Shown here in pieces: positions 9,033 through 20,422 of a stretch of 64,000 bases of DNA (positions are counted from its first letter, which is position 1; the number at the start of each line of letters is the position of its first letter). Source of the DNA: Alphaproteobacteria bacterium. GTDB lineage: Bacteria > Pseudomonadota > Alphaproteobacteria > Caulobacterales > Hyphomonadaceae. The notes under the pieces were generated by a model. It ran no database searches, was not told the origin of the DNA, and saw nothing but the letters and a program-made list of their open reading frames with translations. A program made the position numbers and the translations under genes. Where the stretch lies: NCBI GenBank assembly GCA_018830285.1, contig JAHJSB010000060.1, forward strand, positions 155,977 to 219,976, in the 5' to 3' direction.

Positions 9033-10484
9033 TCAGTCCTTGAAGAGCTCGATGGCGGCGGCGGTCATGGCTTCGACGCCGGTGGCGATGGCGGGGTCGT
9101 AATCGGGGGCGAAGCCGGAGGAGTGGAGCGATGGCAGCGCGGGGCCGCCTTCCTGCGCAGCAGCATACTTGGCAGGCTCCACGGCGCCGACCCAGAAGAT
9201 GACGCTGGGGATTTTCTCTGCGGTGCGGGCATACTGGCTGAAATCCTCGCCGCCCATGACAGGTTTCATCTCTTTCACATTGGCTGCGCCGATGGACTTG
9301 CCGATGGCTTTCATCGTGCGTGTGGTCGTGTCGGGGTCGTTATAGGTGGCGGGCGTATAATCGCTTTCGATCGAGATTTCCGGTTCCGGCGCGTCGAAGG
9401 CCATGGCCTCGGCCTTGGCGATACGGGTGATGCCGTCGAGCAGCATCGCCCGAGTCTTGTCATCATAGGAGCGTACGGTGAGCAGCAGCGTCGCCTCGTC
9501 CGAGATGATATTGTGCTTGGCGCCCGACTTGAACGAACCGACCGTGACCACCGCGCTGTCCTGCGGGTTGGTGTTGCGTGATACGAGGCTTTGCAGTGCC
9601 ACCACAATGTGCGAGGCGACAAGGATCGGGTCCTTGGTCGTGTGCGGATAGGCGCCGTGGCCGCCGACGCCTTTGACCTTGATGTCGACGCTGTCGACAT
9701 TGGCGAGCGCAAAGCCCTTGGAATAATTGATCGTACCGGCCGGGGCGCCTGCGGACACGTGCAGGGCGAGATTGTAGTCAGGCTTGGGGAAGCGCGTGAA
9801 CAGGCCGTCGGCCAGCATGGCCTGGGCGCCGAGGCCGATTTCCTCGGCGGGCTGGGCGATCATCACCAGCGTGCCTTTCCACTTGTTCTTCCGGGCAATC
9901 AGTTCGCGGGCCGTGCCGACCCAGCTGGTCATGTGCACATCATGGCCGCAGGCATGCATCACGTTGCTTTCCACACCGGTCCAGGTCTTCGCTTCGACTG
10001 TCGAGGCGAACGGGAAGCCGGTTTGTTCAGGCACGGGAAGGCCGTCCATGTCGGTGCGGATCAGGACGGTTGGCCCGTTGCCATTGCGGAACACGCCAAC
10101 GACGCCATAGCCGCCGACGCCTTCGAGGACTTCGCCATTATCCTTCATCGACTTCTCGACAACCCAGTCCTGACCGACGCCGGTGGTCACTTCAAAGCCC
10201 AGCGATTCCAGTTCCGCAGCGAGGATGGCGGACGTTTTTGACTCCTCGAACGAGAGCTCGGGCGCGGCGTGGAGGCGTTTGTACAAGGCGACGAGGGCGG
10301 GGTCGGCTGAAGGTAGCGGAGCGGTCGAGACGCTGGCCGCAGTCCCGACCGTGCCCGATTGGCTGGACGACGGTGTCAGCAATGTCGGGCCATCGCCGCC
10401 TGTATCAGCGACCTTGTCCTTGCCCGGGCCTCCACAGGCGACAAGAACGAGGGCGAGGGCGGTCAAGGCGGCGGGGCGGAACAT
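9033..10484 (-). CDS. M20-family amidohydrolase, lipoprotein
   Basis: Metal-dependent amidase of the hippurate/N-acyl-amino-acid hydrolase type (peptidase M20D), probably membrane-tethered in the periplasm. A lipoprotein signal ends in LVLVAC with Cys at residue 17 of the chosen start. Metal-site motifs are HACGHDVHMTSW, PAEEIGLGAQ and GGEDFSQY in order, with the dimerisation/lid insert between them. Start chosen at the ATG with AGGAG 8 bases upstream; a start 21 bases further upstream is possible. 483 aa is slightly long because of the signal and a Ser/Thr-rich linker. Substrate unknown. Confidence 0.9.
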   Translation of the reverse strand: MFRPAALTALALVLVACGGPGKDKVADTGGDGPTLLTPSSSQSGTVGTAASVSTAPLPSADPALVALYKRLHAAPELSFEESKTSAILAAELESLGFEVTTGVGQDWVVEKSMKDNGEVLEGVGGYGVVGVFRNGNGPTVLIRTDMDGLPVPEQTGFPFASTVEAKTWTGVESNVMHACGHDVHMTSWVGTARELIARKNKWKGTLVMIAQPAEEIGLGAQAMLADGLFTRFPKPDYNLALHVSAGAPAGTINYSKGFALANVDSVDIKVKGVGGHGAYPHTTKDPILVASHIVVALQSLVSRNTNPQDSAVVTVGSFKSGAKHNIISDEATLLLTVRSYDDKTRAMLLDGITRIAKAEAMAFDAPEPEISIESDYTPATYNDPDTTTRTMKAIGKSIGAANVKEMKPVMGGEDFSQYARTAEKIPSVIFWVGAVEPAKYAAAQEGGPALPSLHSSGFAPDYDPAIATGVEAMTAAAIELFKD

Positions 10485-10564
10485 CACGGTAACTCCTGAA
10501 ATCATTCAGGCCCGACCCTAGCGGAGTTTAGCGCCCTGCCAAGTGGCCGGAACGCCGCGTGTAA

Positions 10565-12598
10565 TCAGTCGCGCCCGCGTTTCAGGTCTTCCGAGAGTTC
10601 GATATCGACCGGCGTGCCGGCAAGGCGCTGGCGGTAGACCTGTGTGTTCTCGAGCACGCGCTGGACATAGTTGCGCGTCTCCGAGAACGGGATGAACTCC
10701 ACCCAGTCGACAGGATCAACCTGACCGGTGCGCGGGTCGCCATAGTCCTCGATCCACTGTTTCGGGCGGCTCGGGCCGGCATTATAGGCGGCGGCGGTCA
10801 TGATGTAGCTGCCCCGGAACTGCGAGAGCAGCGTGTCGAGGTGTTGGCCGCCAAGGGTCATGTTGTAGCCCGGATCGTCGGTCAGCCACGACGCGCGATA
10901 AGGCAGGCCGCGCAGGCGGGCTTCGTTCTTTGCCGTGGCCGGCATGAATTGCATCAGGCCGCGCGCACCGGCATGGCTGACAGCGTTCGGGTTCATTTCG
11001 CTTTCCTGCCGCGAGAGGGCCAGCATTAGCGGCTTCTCGACGCGCGGTTCCCGCAACATTGGGTAGGAAACGACCGGATAGGCGGCATCGGTGGCGACGA
11101 TGCCCTTGGCGAGGCCGGCCTTGGCCCCGCGCACGCCGATGTCCGGCACCTGGTATTCCGTGGCCATGCGGGCGAGCAGGATGAATTCGGCCTCGTTCGT
11201 CAGCTGGTCGTCCAGATGATAAGCGAATTCGCGGAACATGCGCGTCTCACCGGCTTCGCCCAGCAGGCTGAGCGCCTTGACCAGCGGGCGGGCGTTGAAC
11301 GCGGCGATTTCTTCCGGCGTCGGCTCGGAGGAGGCGGCAAAGGACATCTTGCGGTCGTCGAGCCGTTCGGCGGCGAGCTGTCCGTAATAGGTGAACTTCT
11401 GCTTGGCGGCCGCGCCATAGGATTCGAGCGCGGCTTCCTTTTCGCCGAGCTGGTCTTCGGCGCGTCCGGCCCAGTATTCGCCGCGTGCCTGGCTGATCGG
11501 CGTCGAGACGCTGGCCGTCATGTCCTTGAAGTGTTTCAGGCTGCGTTCCGGATTGTTGTTCAGGCGCAGGGCAATCCAGCCGGCCGTCCATTCGGCGTCG
11601 GCATAGTCAGACCCTTCGGTCATGCCGTGCGGGGCGGTGAGCTGGTAGGCGCGCGACCAGTTGCCGTCCTTCAGGTCGGTCCGCATCGCGATGCTGCGTT
11701 CGTCCCACAGCTTGGAGCGACCGGCTTCCGGAATGTCATTGGCGTCGATGCCGACGAGGAGCGGGGTTGCCCCGTCCTGGTTGCCCCGTGTCCGGCGCCA
11801 GCGGGCGCGATCGTAAAGCAGGCCCGGATTGTCCTGCAGGGAGGCCGGAACCGCATCGACAAGGCGATCGACATTGCGGCCACGGCTGGCCAGCCCGATG
11901 CGGGCATCGACCAGTTTTCGATAGTCAGCACTGACCAGCGGCTTCAGCTTGATCGCGGCAGAGCGCTGGTTGGTCCAAAGCAGGAATTCGATACGGGCGC
12001 GGTGGTCGGCCTCGGTCAGGAAGCCGCCATAGGTGGCCAACACGATGCGTTCCAGGTCGCGGTCCATCGAATTGTTGCGCCATGCGTCATGGACGAGGGC
12101 CTCGGCCTTGGCCGGCTGGCCGACGGCCTTGTAGCTGCGGGCGAGGGCGATCTTGCCGGCGCCCGTCTGCGGGCCGGAATTGGTGAGCCAGAGGATGCGA
12201 TCGCCATGGCTGAGCGAGGAGAGGTCGATGATTTCCTCGGCGCGTTTGCGCATCCGGTCGGTTTTCGGCCAGGTTGGCAGGGCATTGATGGCGCTGGCGA
12301 CTTCGTCAAAGCCCATGCCGGGGACGCCTTCGCTGGCGCGGACCCAGATGATCAGGTTGCGCACGGCGGGGTCGCTGGCCTGGCGCTGCAAGCTGGCAAC
12401 TTCACTCCAGTCATAGCGGCCTGCGGCGTCGAGGGCCTTGTGCAGGATTTCGGCGTTCTTGGCGTCTGTCGTCTGGGACGCATAGACCCGTTTCGGCTTC
12501 AGGCTCGGCGCATCCGGCAAGGCAGATGCCGACGCGCTAAGGGCCGCAAGGCCGAGCAGGAGTGAAATCGTGAGAGGGCGAATCATGGGAGGTGTCAT
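10565..12598 (-). CDS. Soluble lytic murein transglycosylase (Slt70-like)
   Basis: Cleaves peptidoglycan glycan strands in the periplasm, giving 1,6-anhydromuramic ends. An N-terminal signal peptide (about residues 6-26, ending ASASA) is followed by ~470 residues of helical-repeat sequence like the Slt70 superhelical U domain. The C-terminal SLT catalytic domain has LSRQESEMNPNAVSHAGA (catalytic Glu near residue 530), GLMQFMPATA and AAYNAGPSRP. A second in-frame ATG 12 bases downstream could be the start. It diverges from dapA, with ~90 bases between for both promoters. Confidence 0.92.
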   Translation of the reverse strand: MTPPMIRPLTISLLLGLAALSASASALPDAPSLKPKRVYASQTTDAKNAEILHKALDAAGRYDWSEVASLQRQASDPAVRNLIIWVRASEGVPGMGFDEVASAINALPTWPKTDRMRKRAEEIIDLSSLSHGDRILWLTNSGPQTGAGKIALARSYKAVGQPAKAEALVHDAWRNNSMDRDLERIVLATYGGFLTEADHRARIEFLLWTNQRSAAIKLKPLVSADYRKLVDARIGLASRGRNVDRLVDAVPASLQDNPGLLYDRARWRRTRGNQDGATPLLVGIDANDIPEAGRSKLWDERSIAMRTDLKDGNWSRAYQLTAPHGMTEGSDYADAEWTAGWIALRLNNNPERSLKHFKDMTASVSTPISQARGEYWAGRAEDQLGEKEAALESYGAAAKQKFTYYGQLAAERLDDRKMSFAASSEPTPEEIAAFNARPLVKALSLLGEAGETRMFREFAYHLDDQLTNEAEFILLARMATEYQVPDIGVRGAKAGLAKGIVATDAAYPVVSYPMLREPRVEKPLMLALSRQESEMNPNAVSHAGARGLMQFMPATAKNEARLRGLPYRASWLTDDPGYNMTLGGQHLDTLLSQFRGSYIMTAAAYNAGPSRPKQWIEDYGDPRTGQVDPVDWVEFIPFSETRNYVQRVLENTQVYRQRLAGTPVDIELSEDLKRGRD

Positions 12599-12688
12599 CG
12601 GAGTTTATTTCTACGCCAAAGCATGAGAAGGCATTGTTAAATAATACGACAGAATTCCCACCAACACCCTAATCGCGGCAAGAATACG

Positions 12689-13567
12689 ATGTTTCACGGC
12701 TCAATCCCAGCGCTTGTCACACCTTTCAAGAACGGTGCCGTCGACCGCGATGCCTTTGCCGCGCTTGTCGAGCGCCAGATCGCGGGGGGATCGAGCGCCG
12801 TGGTGCCCGTCGGCACGACCGGCGAAACCTCGACCCTGACGACCGAAGAACACAAGGCCGTCGTCGCGCTATGTGTAGATGTTGTTGCAGGCAGGGTGCC
12901 GGTGATTGCGGGCGCCGGGTCGAACGCGACGGATGAGGCGATCGACCTTGTCGCGCACGCCAAGGCCGTCGGCGCCGACGCTGCGCTGGTTGTCTGCCCC
13001 TATTACAACAAACCGAACCAGGCCGGCCTTGAGGCCCATTTCCGGGCCATCAACGATGCCGTGGCGCTGCCCGTGCTGCTCTACAATGTGCCGGGCCGCA
13101 CGATTGTCGACCTGTTGCCGGAAACCGTGGCGCGCCTCGCCCAGCTGCCGAACATTGTCGGGATCAAGGATGCGTCCGGAGATGTCGCCCGGGTAAGCCA
13201 GCATGCGGCGCTGATCGGCGATGCGCAGTTTGTGCAATTGTCCGGCGAGGATCCGAATGCGCTCGGCTTTCTCGCAATGGGTGGCGCCGGGTGCATCTCG
13301 GTGACGGCGAACGTCGCGCCGGAACTGTGTGCCGCAATGCATGTGGCCTTCCACGCCGGCGACCTTGCCGGTGCGCGTGCGATCGAGGTCAAGCTGATCG
13401 CCCTGCACAAGGCGCTGTTCTGCGCGCCCTCGCCGGGACCGGCGAAGTATGCCCTGTCGCGGCTTGGCCTGTGCCAACCGGACGTGCGAATGCCAATTAC
13501 CCCGCCAGATGCTGCCGCCTGCGCGACAATTGATGCGGCTATGGCGCTGGCGGGCCTGAGGACCTAA
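12689..13567 (+). CDS. dapA: 4-hydroxy-tetrahydrodipicolinate synthase
   Basis: Condenses pyruvate and aspartate semialdehyde in the lysine/meso-diaminopimelate pathway. The family motifs are intact: [10 protein letters not shown] (about 41-50, substrate Thr pair), YNVPGRT (Tyr132) and GIKDASGD with the Schiff-base Lys160. 292 aa is the standard length. It is followed 9 bases later by smpB on the same strand, a common alphaproteobacterial neighbour. Confidence 0.97.
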   Translation: MFHGSIPALVTPFKNGAVDRDAFAALVERQIAGGSSAVVPVGTTGETSTLTTEEHKAVVALCVDVVAGRVPVIAGAGSNATDEAIDLVAHAKAVGADAALVVCPYYNKPNQAGLEAHFRAINDAVALPVLLYNVPGRTIVDLLPETVARLAQLPNIVGIKDASGDVARVSQHAALIGDAQFVQLSGEDPNALGFLAMGGAGCISVTANVAPELCAAMHVAFHAGDLAGARAIEVKLIALHKALFCAPSPGPAKYALSRLGLCQPDVRMPITPPDAAACATIDAAMALAGLRT

Positions 13568-13576
13568 ATAGGGCTC

Positions 13577-14056
13577 ATGTCAAAGACACCGCAGACCAAG
13601 GGCAGGGGCGATGGCCTCGTTGCAGAAAACCGGCGTTCCCGGCGGGAGTATTCCGTGGAGGATACGCTGGAGGCCGGCATCATGCTGGTCGGCTCCGAGG
13701 TGAAATCCCTGCGCCAGGGTAAGGCCAATATCGCCGAGGCCTATGTCAGTCCGGAAGATGGCGGCCTCTACCTGATCAATGCCGATATCCCGATCTACAA
13801 TGCAGCGAACCGCTACAACCATGAACCGAAGCGCAAGCGGAAGCTGCTCGTGTCGAAGCGGGAACTCTCGAAACTGTCGCAGGAAGTCGACCGGGCCGGG
13901 CGCACGATCGTACCGCTGAAACTGTATTTCAACGACCGGGGCATCGCGAAACTGCTGATCGGTACCGCGACGGGCCGCAAGGGCCATGACAAGCGCGAAC
14001 ATGATGCCAAGCGCGACTGGGCCCGCCAGAAAGCGCGGATCATGAAGGAAGGGTGA
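13577..14056 (+). CDS. smpB: SsrA-binding protein SmpB
   Basis: Binds tmRNA and delivers it to stalled ribosomes in trans-translation. Recognised from [42 protein letters not shown] and the basic C-terminal tail [18 protein letters not shown]. 159 aa is typical. It likely shares a transcript with dapA. The tmRNA gene itself is not in this window. Confidence 0.97.
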   Translation: MSKTPQTKGRGDGLVAENRRSRREYSVEDTLEAGIMLVGSEVKSLRQGKANIAEAYVSPEDGGLYLINADIPIYNAANRYNHEPKRKRKLLVSKRELSKLSQEVDRAGRTIVPLKLYFNDRGIAKLLIGTATGRKGHDKREHDAKRDWARQKARIMKEG

Positions 14057-14084
14057 GACGGTTCGGGCGTGTCACTCTGAGGGG

Positions 14085-14175
14085 CTCATCCTGAGCGAAG
14101 TCGAAGGAGAGCCTCGGACTCAGCATTCGACCCGCGTCTAGCCCGCGCCCGTCCTTCGAGTTCGCTCAGGATGAG
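14085..14175. repeat. Dispersed intergenic inverted repeat (copy R1)
   Basis: A 24-base arm (14085-14108, beginning CTCATCCTGAGCGAAG) has its inverted partner at 14152-14175 with a single mismatch, leaving a 43-base loop. It fills the gap between the convergent smpB and uracil-DNA glycosylase genes, where it could also act as a bidirectional terminator. Related copies or arms are at 61273-61295, 61615-61640 and 63316-63402. Confidence 0.85.
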
Positions 14176-14181
14176 CGCTGC

Positions 14182-14833
14182 TCAGCCCACGATCTCTTTC
14201 GCCACGGCAAACACGTCCTCGAACATTTCGGCCGTCAGGCGCCCGGTGTTCGTGTTGTAGCGGCTGCAATGATAGCTCGACAGCAGGGTCAGCGGGCGGC
14301 CCTCGAACGAGACGTCATAACGGGTGTTATGGCCGAAGGGATGGGCGCTGAGTTTCAGGCCGAGCGTGCGCACGGTCGAGTCGTGGCTGATTTTTCCCAA
14401 ACACAGCAGGACCTTGAGATCGGGCAAAGCGGCAATGCGGGACTTGAGGAAGGGGCGACAGGCATTGATTTCGGCGCCGACCGGCTTGTTCTCAGGCGGT
14501 ACGCAGCGTACCGCATTGGTGATCATGGCGCCTTTCAGCGCGAGCCCATCTTCGGGGTCTGCAGCGTAAGTACCTGACGAGAAACCGAATTTTTCCAAAG
14601 TCGCGTAGAGAAGATCGCCCGCCCAGTCGCCGGTGAAGGGCCGGCCCGTGCGGTTGGCTCCGGTGACGCCGGGGGCAAGACCGACCACCAGGAGACGCGC
14701 CGTTTCACTGCCAAAACTCGGCACGGCGCCGTTGAACCATGTAGGTTCGCGGGCGGCGACGGTCTCGCGATAGTGGACGAGACGTGGGCAGAGGTGGCAG
14801 TCGCGGGGGGCTTCAGGGGGGGGCAGGGTCGCC

Positions 14834-14844
<11 letters not shown>
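14182..14844 (-). CDS. Uracil-DNA glycosylase, family 4/5 with [4Fe-4S] cluster (UdgB-like)
   Basis: Excises deaminated bases from DNA. Four Cys suitable for the iron-sulfur cluster are Cys16 and Cys19 (CHLC) and Cys117 and Cys132. The active-site motif A reads GLAPGVTGANRTGRPF, closer to family 5 (UdgB) than to family 4. The start is the ATG that overlaps the gamma-glutamyltransferase stop by 11 bases; the longer open frame upstream lies inside that gene and is a shadow. 220 aa. Third gene of the TIGR02301-ggt-udg unit. Confidence 0.9.
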
Positions 14845-16749
<1,905 letters not shown>

Positions 16750-16750
<1 letters not shown>

Positions 16751-17175
16751 CAGTTCGGTCCTCGCTTGCGGGTGTCCTTGGGAAAATAATGGGTGGCCAT
16801 GCGGTTCGAGATGTCCTGACCGTCACGGGCGAACCGCGCCTCGGCCTCGATGGCGCGGTTGTCGCAGCTGAGATACTGCGCGCTGGTGCGGGTATAGGCA
16901 TTGTTGAACCCCTCGACGAGGGAGGAGCGAAGATTGCCCCGTTCGGGTGCCTCATAGCGCAGCATGTCGGCCATGTAGCGGCGCCAGTACTGGTCTTCGC
17001 GGCCATTGCAGCGCACGCGGATGGCGTGGGCCGAGCCGAGCGTGGCGGCGAGTTCGGAGGCATCGCGGAAATAGTCAGGGCCACGCAAGGGAATGCCCGA
17101 TTGGGCCAAGGCTTTGCTTGCCCCCGCAATCAGTAGCAGGCTAAGCAGGACCCCATGAAAAACTGTCTTATTCAT
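16750..17175 (-). CDS. TIGR02301-family exported protein
   Basis: Small alphaproteobacterial protein of unknown function resembling TIGR02301, which I recognise from the spacing of LGSAHAIRVRC, QYWRRYM, EAPERG, FNNAYTR and YLSCDNRA. A signal peptide covers about residues 1-24 (cleavage after ALA). Two Cys remain in the mature protein. The start chosen (MNKTVFHG) lies inside the first codons of the divergent dehydrogenase gene, a 21-base head-to-head overlap. It is translationally coupled to ggt through ATGA. 141 aa. Confidence 0.8.
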
Positions 17176-18141
17176 GCGAAGACCTTCGCGCGCATCGCTC
17201 CCAGGCTCAAGGGCCTCGAAGACAAACTCAATATCATCGTCATGGACGATAATGGTGTGTTCTCCAAGGCGTCCACTGGAGAGACGGTGACAGAGCCGAA
17301 ACCCGAGATTGCGTTTGGCAATGCCGATGCCTTTTTCGGGCCCCATGTGCGGACCTTCATCCTGGCCGTCGCGGGCGGCGGGCGGCTGGACTGGTTCCAG
17401 TCAGCAGCTGCGGGGATCGAAAACCCGGGTCTCGTGATGATCGGCAAGGCCGCCGACAAGTACACGACAAACCACACCCAGTCCGAAGCCATGTCGGAAT
17501 GGGCTCTCTGGCAGGCGCTGGACTATTTCAGGCATGGCCCGAAGCATCGCGCGCAGCAGGCCGACAGAAAATGGGCGCGGCTCGATTCCCGCGAGATACG
17601 CGGTTCAAAATGGCTGATTGTCGGATTCGGATCGATCGGTGCTTCCACGGGACGCCGCGTGATGGCGCTGGGTGGGGAGGTGACGGGCATGCGCCGGTCA
17701 CAAGGTCTCGCCGGAGGCGCTGACCGGATCGTCCACCCGGACGCGATCATGTCCGAGTTGCCAGGCGCCGATGTGGTGCTCCTGTGCGCACCGCATACGC
17801 CGGAGACCGAAGGCATGGCCAATGCCGGCTTCTTCGCGGCGATGAAACCGGACGCACTATTCATGAATCTCGGGCGTGGCGCGCTGGTGAACGAATCCGA
17901 CCTGATGGCTGCGCTCGATGCCGGCCGCCCCGGTCACGCGGCGCTGGACGTTGCGTCGGAGGAGCCGCTGCCGTTCGACAATCCGCTGTGGGCGCATCCG
18001 AAGGTAACGCTAACGCCGCACGACAGTCCGCAGACGCACGGCACCATTATCGGTGCTGACGATACATTCATCGAAAATCTCCAGCGCTATTTCAGCGGCC
18101 AGCCGTTGAAGCACCTGATCGACAAGTCCGAGTTCGCGTGA
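17155..18141 (+). CDS. D-2-hydroxyacid dehydrogenase (NAD-dependent)
   Basis: Member of the D-isomer 2-hydroxyacid dehydrogenase/hydroxypyruvate reductase family. The Rossmann motif GFGSIG is at 157-162; catalytic Arg241 (NLGRGALVN), Glu270 (DVASEEPLP) and His289 (TPHDS) are all present. 328 aa is normal. The start has AGGA five bases upstream but overlaps the divergent TIGR02301 gene, so its promoter must lie within that gene or its start is further downstream. Substrate unknown. Confidence 0.88.
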   Translation: MKNCLIHAKTFARIAPRLKGLEDKLNIIVMDDNGVFSKASTGETVTEPKPEIAFGNADAFFGPHVRTFILAVAGGGRLDWFQSAAAGIENPGLVMIGKAADKYTTNHTQSEAMSEWALWQALDYFRHGPKHRAQQADRKWARLDSREIRGSKWLIVGFGSIGASTGRRVMALGGEVTGMRRSQGLAGGADRIVHPDAIMSELPGADVVLLCAPHTPETEGMANAGFFAAMKPDALFMNLGRGALVNESDLMAALDAGRPGHAALDVASEEPLPFDNPLWAHPKVTLTPHDSPQTHGTIIGADDTFIENLQRYFSGQPLKHLIDKSEFA

Positions 18142-18144
18142 GGC

Positions 18145-18630
18145 CTAGAGGCTGATATCAGCGGTCTTGTCCTTGTAATCTGCCTTCGGATCATTCCCGA
18201 AGAGCATTTTCACGCCCGCTAGAAGGCTGTTCTCGTTCAGCCAGACGTGTGCGTGATCAAGGTCGAGCCGCAACAGGCGCAAATTCGGATCCTTCTTTCC
18301 ATCATACCAAGCTGCGATGAAGGGGTTCCAGAGTCGGTCGATCATGCTGGCTTCCGTGTGCAGGCGCAAATGGCCGTGCAGCGACGCGAAGAGGTCGTGT
18401 CCCTTTGAAACGAACTGGGCGACAGCCGGGGCGACATTTGTATCGAGCGCCTGGACAAGGTCGACATCGCTGGCTGAAAAAATCCACACTGGTCCGCGCG
18501 AGTCATCTTCGAGAATGGCGGTCATGGGCTGGCTGGCGCCGCCTTTCTGGCCTTCGAGTGCCAGCATGATTGTGCGATCCGACTTGATGGCGGACCAGAG
18601 TTTGTCTTCGATCTCTTTCTGGTTGGGCAT
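18145..18630 (-). CDS. Pyridoxamine 5'-phosphate oxidase-fold protein (general stress protein 26-like)
   Basis: A 161-aa protein with the split-barrel flavin-binding pattern of the general-stress/pyridoxamine-phosphate-oxidase-related family: PVWIFSASDVDLV, ASLHGHLRLHTE, MIDRLWNPFIAAWYDGKKDP and the LRLLRLDLDHAHVW segment. It probably binds FMN or F420-like cofactor; the substrate is unknown. It ends 4 bases from the convergent dehydrogenase stop. Confidence 0.85.
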   Translation of the reverse strand: MPNQKEIEDKLWSAIKSDRTIMLALEGQKGGASQPMTAILEDDSRGPVWIFSASDVDLVQALDTNVAPAVAQFVSKGHDLFASLHGHLRLHTEASMIDRLWNPFIAAWYDGKKDPNLRLLRLDLDHAHVWLNENSLLAGVKMLFGNDPKADYKDKTADISL

Positions 18631-18777
18631 ATGTCTCTCCTGTTACGCGGTGTGCCAGATCAACCGGCAACCAGGAGTGAGGTTCCGCCCGCCTTTGCGA
18701 AAAGTTCTGCCTGCAAGCAATCGTCCGCCATTCCCTGCAGGAAATGGCGGACGATCACGTCTTCAGGTGTGCAAGGC

Positions 18778-19761
18778 TCAGGCGGTCGCCATTGCCTTCA
18801 GTCCGCTCAAACGGTCGATCGCGGCTTCGGCGTCGCGCATGATGTCGTTGACGATGCCTGCGACGGGTTTGACTTCATGTACGCCGCCGGCCGATTGGCC
18901 CATGGCGAAACAGGACGTGTCGGTATCGAGCTTGGCTTCGTCGACGATGCCGCCAATGCCGCCGATGACGCCGGTCTGGCTGGAATGGATCGCCTGGAAC
19001 GGGAACGGCTTGATGTCTTCCGGGCGGGTTTCCCAGTCGTTGATATATTCATTCGTGCGGCAGCGCATCGGCTTGCCGGAATAGCAGCGCGTGCGGGTCG
19101 TGTCGGTGTCGCCGGCGCCGATGATGGCCTGCTTGTACATATTGGCCGCATGCGCCTCGTCGGAGGCAATGAAACGCGTGCCCATCCAAACACCGCAGGC
19201 GCCGAGGGCAAGGGCCGCCGCGAGACCGCGCCCGTCATAGATGCCACCGGCGGCGATGACCGGAATCTTCACGGCTTCGACAGCCTGCGCGACAAGCGGC
19301 ATCGTGCCGACCAGGCCGGTATGGCCGCCGCCTTCGCCGCCCTGGAGAATCACTGCGTCACAGCCGGCCTGCTCGGCCTTGATCGCATGTTTCACGGCAC
19401 CGCCGACGACCATGACCTTCACGCCGGCATCCTTGAGTCGCTTCATGATCGGCATCGGTACGCCGAGTCCGGCAACAAACGAATCGGCACCGCCCTTGAT
19501 GATGACATCGACAGATTCTTCGAGGCTCTCAGGGCTGGCAGCGAGCAGGTCGACGCCGAACGGCTTGTCGGTCAGCTCGCGCACGCGCTTCATCTGGCCT
19601 TTGATGAAATCAGGCCCGGTGCCCGCCATGCCAAGAACGCCATAGCCACCCGCGTTGCACATGGCGGCGCAGAGCTCGGCATAAGAGACCCCGCCCATGC
19701 CTGCCAGCATGATGGGATGTTCAACTTTCAGCAGTTCGGTCAGCTTGGTTTTCAGGGCCAT
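18778..19761 (-). CDS. NAD(P)H-dependent flavin oxidoreductase / nitronate monooxygenase
   Basis: TIM-barrel FMN enzyme of the 2-nitropropane dioxygenase family. Diagnostic segments: HPIMLAGMGGVSYAELCAA at the N-terminus, GGEGGGHTG, IPVIAAGGIYDGRGLAAAL and GVWMGTRFIASDEAHA. It uses FMN to oxidise nitronates or reduce other substrates; the exact reaction cannot be read from sequence. The start (MALKTKL) has AAAGGA about 9 bases upstream; the open frame extends further but without a plausible start. 327 aa. Confidence 0.9.
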   Translation of the reverse strand: MALKTKLTELLKVEHPIMLAGMGGVSYAELCAAMCNAGGYGVLGMAGTGPDFIKGQMKRVRELTDKPFGVDLLAASPESLEESVDVIIKGGADSFVAGLGVPMPIMKRLKDAGVKVMVVGGAVKHAIKAEQAGCDAVILQGGEGGGHTGLVGTMPLVAQAVEAVKIPVIAAGGIYDGRGLAAALALGACGVWMGTRFIASDEAHAANMYKQAIIGAGDTDTTRTRCYSGKPMRCRTNEYINDWETRPEDIKPFPFQAIHSSQTGVIGGIGGIVDEAKLDTDTSCFAMGQSAGGVHEVKPVAGIVNDIMRDAEAAIDRLSGLKAMATA

Positions 19762-19966
19762 GGGGAGGCATCCTTTCCGTAATGAAATCGATATATGGAG
19801 CCTAATCGCCGGTCCTAGCGTCAACGCAAGGGGGGCAGACTCATGGCCGGTTTGACACAATCGCCTATGGTTTGCCCCATTCCCGCCGTGATCTGCAGTC
19901 AAATAGCCAACCAAGCCGAGGGAATTGTCCACTCGGTGCTAATAAGTCAAACGAGGGGAAGCTCCT

Positions 19967-20254
19967 ATGACGAAACTTTTTGCAAGCGCTGCCATCGCAG
20001 CCCTTTTCGCTGGTGGTGCCATGGCTATGGGACCAACTGAAGAAGCGACCGCAGCGCCAGAAGCAGCTGTTGAAGCGGCTGAAGCCGTTGATGCAACTGC
20101 TGAAGTCGCCGTTGCTGACGAAGCAGAAGTCGCTGTGGAAGTTGAAGCACAGGGCGATGGTGAAGCTGACGTCGTCGCAGAAGACGAAGCCGATGCTGAC
20201 GCAGACGTTGCGACCGAAGTCGAAGCAGAAGCTTCGGCACCGGAAGCTGAATAA
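19967..20254 (+). CDS. Small exported acidic Ala/Glu/Asp/Val-rich protein
   Basis: Not recognised. A signal peptide (about residues 1-21, AGGAMA cleavage) is followed by ~74 residues composed almost only of Ala, Glu, Asp, Val, Thr and Gly, with no Lys, Arg, His or aromatic residue. The mature chain is therefore strongly negative, probably disordered or helical. Ribosome binding site AGGGG lies 8 bases upstream. Its codons favour GAA, GCT and GCA, unlike the GAG/GCC/GCG bias of neighbouring genes, as in highly expressed genes. It has its own strong terminator. Confidence 0.8.
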   Translation: MTKLFASAAIAALFAGGAMAMGPTEEATAAPEAAVEAAEAVDATAEVAVADEAEVAVEVEAQGDGEADVVAEDEADADADVATEVEAEASAPEAE

Positions 20255-20274
20255 GGCTGCTATAGCCGGAATGC

Positions 20275-20303
20275 GCCCTCTCCCTACCGGGAGGGGGCTT
20301 TTT
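20275..20303 (+). terminator. Intrinsic terminator after the acidic exported protein gene
   Basis: A 10-bp stem (GCCCTCTCCC with GGGAGGGGGC, one G-T pair) with a four-base TACC loop followed by TTTTT. Confidence 0.92.
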
Positions 20304-20422
20304 CCATTATAGGGAATCAACGGTCGGAACCAACACGGCTGCCTGAATAAATGAACTTTTCGCAATGACCGGGAAGTGCTATGGGCCTTCCCGGTCATCT
20401 GACCAACAACAGGGGTATTATA

